Assembly: GCA_045118155.1 (NCBI GenBank)
Contig: JBGUXS010000017.1
Location: 1-7,710 of the forward strand
Length of the DNA stretch: 7,710 bases
Origin: JBGUXS01 sp045118155
GTDB lineage: Bacteria > Pseudomonadota > Alphaproteobacteria > CAAHEQ01 > UBA3637
Direction of reading: 5' to 3'
Below are positions 5,817 to 7,710 of this stretch, one piece after another; positions within the stretch are counted from its first letter, which is position 1, and each line of letters begins with the position of its first letter. Both the position numbers and the translations under genes were made by a program. The notes below the pieces were generated by a model. It did not search any database, was not told the DNA's origin, and saw only the letters and a program-made list of their open reading frames with translations.

Positions 5817-7020
5817 GTTGTTGCCTTTCAATGATAGCCGGTTGATGTCCCTTAATTACCCCCTTTAAACAGGGCGTTTTAACTGTTTCCAATGCATAAC
5901 GATAAAAATTATCTAAAAATTGAATAACCAAGTAGTCTCCTCGTTTTTTAGGATTAGGTTTTTCTGAAATAGACTGATCATAAAAACAATTAAATGCATC
6001 TGGGGAATTATTAACTTCGCTAAGGATCATCCCTTGATGCGATGCCGACGTATCCCCGCCGAAAAAAAAGTCTAACCCTAACATATGCATTCCATAATAA
6101 TCATGATAATATTTCATAATTTTTAAGGCTAACTTTTTTTGAGGTTCTGTCAAGTCTATAAATGTAGCACTTCCCCCCGATGTGACATTACATTTTGGGA
6201 AACGATTATCTGTCGTTGCCTTAGGGGCCATACGCCTTCCCCCTTGTTGAAATACAGACATTTGGTGTGTTTCGGGATGATAAAACACAAAGACCCTGGT
6301 ATCTCCAGTTTGCCGCGTATCTACATATTTTGTCGCTAACAATGGCCCTTTTTGCAATAAATTATCAATTGTATATTGTTGGTCTTCTGGATTTTCTTCC
6401 ACCACTTCTACTTGTCCCTCATGATAATCTGGCGCGTGAAAATAAACCCCTAACCCTTCCGTTGAACGCAAGGATCTTAATACAAAATTGCGATGTTGAA
6501 TCCGATAACGCTGATAATCTTCCAAAGTAGAAATAAAAGTTTGAGGATTAATATGCCCTTGAAATTCAGAAGCTTCAGGATCTTCCTTAACCCTTATTAA
6601 AGCCCCTTTGGAATTGTGAATAGCCATTGATTCTGGATCGTTTGTATACACCACATTTTCAGGATAACCTTGTTTAAGATGGCGCAACATATTAGGACTT
6701 GCTTCCGAAGAAGTATAGGGCACCAACATAGCAACTTGATGTCGCATTTTTTCATCAAATAAAATTTGATGTTTTTGATAGTCTCTAAATGCTGAAGCTG
6801 TATAATCTTTATCTACGGGGAAAGCGTATAAATTCGCCCTTAAATCCCCGTTTAAAAAGGCTTGATTTTCTGGGGCATCAATATCCACAATAAATACCTT
6901 CCCTGGATGATATTCTGCTAAGCCCGCTGGCATATAACCAGATGCATAATACCCAGCTTTTTTATCTTGGCCATTCATTCCTTTATTTGTAATATAAAAA
7001 ACAATTAAATCTTGTTGCAT
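5809..7020 (-). CDS. ATP-grasp ligase, glutathione-synthetase-like
   Basis: A 403-residue protein whose central and C-terminal part resembles the ATP-grasp domain of bacterial glutathione synthetase and RimK-type ligases. These join a carboxylate to an amine through an acyl-phosphate. Landmarks are FVLRSLRSTEGLGVYF (179-194), matching the family's strand plus Gly-rich loop but with Arg where glutathione synthetase has Lys; TGDTRVFVF (238-246); the Asn- and Gly-containing CNVTSGG (277-283); GLDFF (315-319); and the Mg-binding SEVNNS with E335 and N337. The first roughly 125 residues do not look like the standard glutathione synthetase N-terminal domain and I cannot assign them. The start is supported by AAAGGA (7028-7033) 7 nt upstream. 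The stop lies 8 bp inside the M20 gene, and a paralogue lies upstream on the same strand. It is unlikely to be a canonical gshB because of its length and divergent motifs, and because no gamma-glutamylcysteine ligase is visible. The product may be a peptide or amino-acid conjugate. Confidence 0.75.
   Translation of the reverse strand: MQQDLIVFYITNKGMNGQDKKAGYYASGYMPAGLAEYHPGKVFIVDIDAPENQAFLNGDLRANLYAFPVDKDYTASAFRDYQKHQILFDEKMRHQVAMLVPYTSSEASPNMLRHLKQGYPENVVYTNDPESMAIHNSKGALIRVKEDPEASEFQGHINPQTFISTLEDYQRYRIQHRNFVLRSLRSTEGLGVYFHAPDYHEGQVEVVEENPEDQQYTIDNLLQKGPLLATKYVDTRQTGDTRVFVFYHPETHQMSVFQQGGRRMAPKATTDNRFPKCNVTSGGSATFIDLTEPQKKLALKIMKYYHDYYGMHMLGLDFFFGGDTSASHQGMILSEVNNSPDAFNCFYDQSISEKPNPKKRGDYLVIQFLDNFYRYALETVKTPCLKGVIKGHQPAIIERQQHV
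5824..5829 (-). promoter_or_regulatory. Internal ribosome binding site of the M20 gene
   Basis: GAAAGG on the minus strand lies inside the last codons of the ATP-grasp gene, 7 nt before the ATG at 5816. The ATG and the upstream gene's TGA (5809-5811) lie within 8 bp of each other, the arrangement expected for translational coupling. No promoter or terminator is seen between the two genes. Confidence 0.7.
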
Positions 7021-7046
7021 TGTGTATTCCTTTAAAAAATTTTCAT

Positions 7047-7076
7047 AAAAAGCCCTTCATTTTTTTTATGAAGGGC
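7047..7076 (-). terminator. Intrinsic terminator just before the ATP-grasp gene
   Basis: A perfect 9-bp stem (GCCCTTCAT at 7052-7060 with ATGAAGGGC at 7068-7076) closes a 7-nt loop. On the minus strand it is followed directly by TTTTT (7047-7051). It lies only 26 nt before the ATG at 7020, leaving no room for a complete promoter downstream of it. It would stop readthrough from the upstream paralogue. Whether it also acts as a leader attenuator depends on where transcription of the ATP-grasp gene begins. Confidence 0.7.
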
Positions 7077-7078
7077 GC

Positions 7079-7107
7079 GTTATATTCTAAAATTCAAAAA
7101 ATATTAA
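7079..7107 (-). promoter_or_regulatory. Candidate promoter of the ATP-grasp/M20 operon
   Basis: On the minus strand TTAATA (7102-7107, 4 of 6 consensus bases) and TATAAC (7079-7084, 5 of 6) are separated by 17 bp. Initiation about 7 nt downstream would fall near 7072, inside the first arm of the terminator stem. A transcript starting there would lack several bases needed to form the hairpin. The region is A/T-rich, so such a match may be fortuitous. Confidence 0.35.
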
Positions 7108-7131
7108 AAACCGTGCCCCTGACAGGGCCAC
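7106..7131 (-). terminator. Intrinsic terminator downstream of the ATP-grasp paralogue
   Basis: On the minus strand a hairpin pairs GTG with CAC and CCCT with AGGG across one mismatch and a 3-nt loop (7113-7131). It is followed by GG, TTTTT (7106-7110) and a further A/T-rich stretch. It begins 44 nt after the stop codon of the gene at 7176, as expected for its terminator. It is weaker than the hairpin at 7047-7076. Confidence 0.5.
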
Positions 7132-7175
7132 CACCAACAAAAGTATGCAACAAAAACATTCAACATTTGATACAT

Positions 7176-7710
7176 CTATATTTCTTTCATCTTTGTGGGA
7201 AGAATACCTTTGTACAAAGGTAAAGTCAATCCTTTTTTCGCATTTCCCTGGGACGCAACTTTCAGTTTTCCCCGGGCAGCACGCGTGTTTTTTTCATAAA
7301 AACTGGCCATTGCCTCTACCAAAATGACATCGCCCGCTATCTGGCGTCCATCCGCCCCACAGTGTTTGACACGATTCCAAGCATCGGCTGACAAATTCCC
7401 TTCACTCAAAACAGGTTTTAATTGACCATCACAAAGTATTCCCAATAAATCAAACCCCACAAAGTTAAGCCCCAAAGAGTGGTAATATATTCCCGCTTGC
7501 CGGATAACTTCTGTTTGTTTGGGGGTCAAATTCACAATTTCATCTGTTCCCCCAGAAGATACATTACATACTGGGAATAGGTTATCTTTTGAAATATGTG
7601 GTGCCATCCGTTTTCCCCCTTGAGTAATCACCACAGGTTCATTCCTATTTGTGTCCCAATAATAAAATGCCCGTGTATCCCCCCCTAAAGATGTATCTAT
7701 GTAAGGGGTG
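7176..7710 (-). CDS. ATP-grasp ligase paralogue, 5' end beyond the window
   Basis: The frame is open from the right edge of the window (first complete codon 7709-7707) to a TAG at 7176-7178, giving 177 C-terminal residues; the start lies outside. It aligns through the catalytic half of the neighbouring ATP-grasp protein. TPYIDTSLGGDTRAF matches TKYVDTRQTGDTRVF, QGGKRMAP matches QGGRRMAP, NLFPVCNVSSGG matches NRFPKCNVTSGG, and SEGNLSADAW matches SEVNNSPDAF. The Mg-binding Glu and Asn of SExN are kept. The second Asn of SEVNNS is Leu here, and the C-terminal tail is unrelated and Lys-rich, so the two proteins may differ in substrate. The two genes form a tandem duplication on one strand separated by 155 bp with two terminators, and are probably separate transcription units. 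A 7-G run lies at 7679-7685. Confidence 0.72.
   Translation of the reverse strand, partial: TPYIDTSLGGDTRAFYYWDTNRNEPVVITQGGKRMAPHISKDNLFPVCNVSSGGTDEIVNLTPKQTEVIRQAGIYYHSLGLNFVGFDLLGILCDGQLKPVLSEGNLSADAWNRVKHCGADGRQIAGDVILVEAMASFYEKNTRAARGKLKVASQGNAKKGLTLPLYKGILPTKMKEI

Noticed and set aside
5817..5831. TTG at 5831 as the start of the M20 gene
   Set aside because: The GAAAGG ribosome binding site lies inside this extension. The ATG at 5816 gives the usual M20 N-terminus.
7632..7634. GTG at 7634 as the start of the second ATP-grasp gene
   Set aside because: The frame stays open to the window edge, and the residues before this codon align with the neighbouring paralogue (YIDT..GDTRAF), so the true start lies beyond the window.

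Overview
The window looks like a stretch of chromosome from a moderately AT-rich bacterium. Nothing in it (no rRNA, no tRNA) fixes the taxonomy. The AAAGGA-type ribosome binding sites, the sigma70-like promoters and the short intergenic palindromes beginning GTCATCCC are compatible with an alphaproteobacterium, perhaps a host-associated one of the Holosporales/Rickettsiales kind. That is only a weak inference. No phage, plasmid, insertion sequence, tRNA or CRISPR array is visible.

Layout. Positions 1-501 carry no credible gene. They hold two nested inverted repeats (10-21/303-314 and 80-91/209-220), three copies of a small palindromic element with the same outer stem but different inner stems, and a degenerate 33-35 bp tandem repeat. 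Next come a MATE efflux transporter (502-1869, minus) and, divergently, an AroQ-class chorismate mutase (1981-2244, plus), with good promoters for both in the 111 bp between them. The mutase runs tail-to-tail into a zeta-toxin-like P-loop kinase (2171-3076, minus), their coding ends overlapping by 74 bp. A second divergent gap (3077-3216) carries the promoter of an archaeal/eukaryotic-type prolyl-tRNA synthetase (3217-4731, plus). Its stop codon overlaps that of an M20 metallopeptidase (4728-5816, minus).

The right-hand third is one minus-strand unit. An ATP-grasp ligase resembling glutathione synthetase (5809-7020) overlaps the start of the M20 peptidase by 8 bp, so the two are probably co-translated. 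Upstream of it, and cut by the window edge, lies a paralogous ATP-grasp gene (7176-7710). Between the paralogs are two terminator-like hairpins and a candidate promoter whose start point would fall inside the second hairpin.

The genes are mostly a mixed housekeeping set: aminoacylation, aromatic amino acid synthesis and drug/metabolite export. The least ordinary part is the pairing of duplicated peptide-ligase-like ATP-grasp proteins with a coupled peptidase/deacylase. It could be an uncharacterised pathway that makes and trims or recycles an amide-linked small molecule. That function is inferred from family and layout only. Other points of interest are the prolyl-tRNA synthetase that has lost most of its expected zinc ligands, the zeta-like kinase without a visible antitoxin, and the palindromes with exchanged inner stems.
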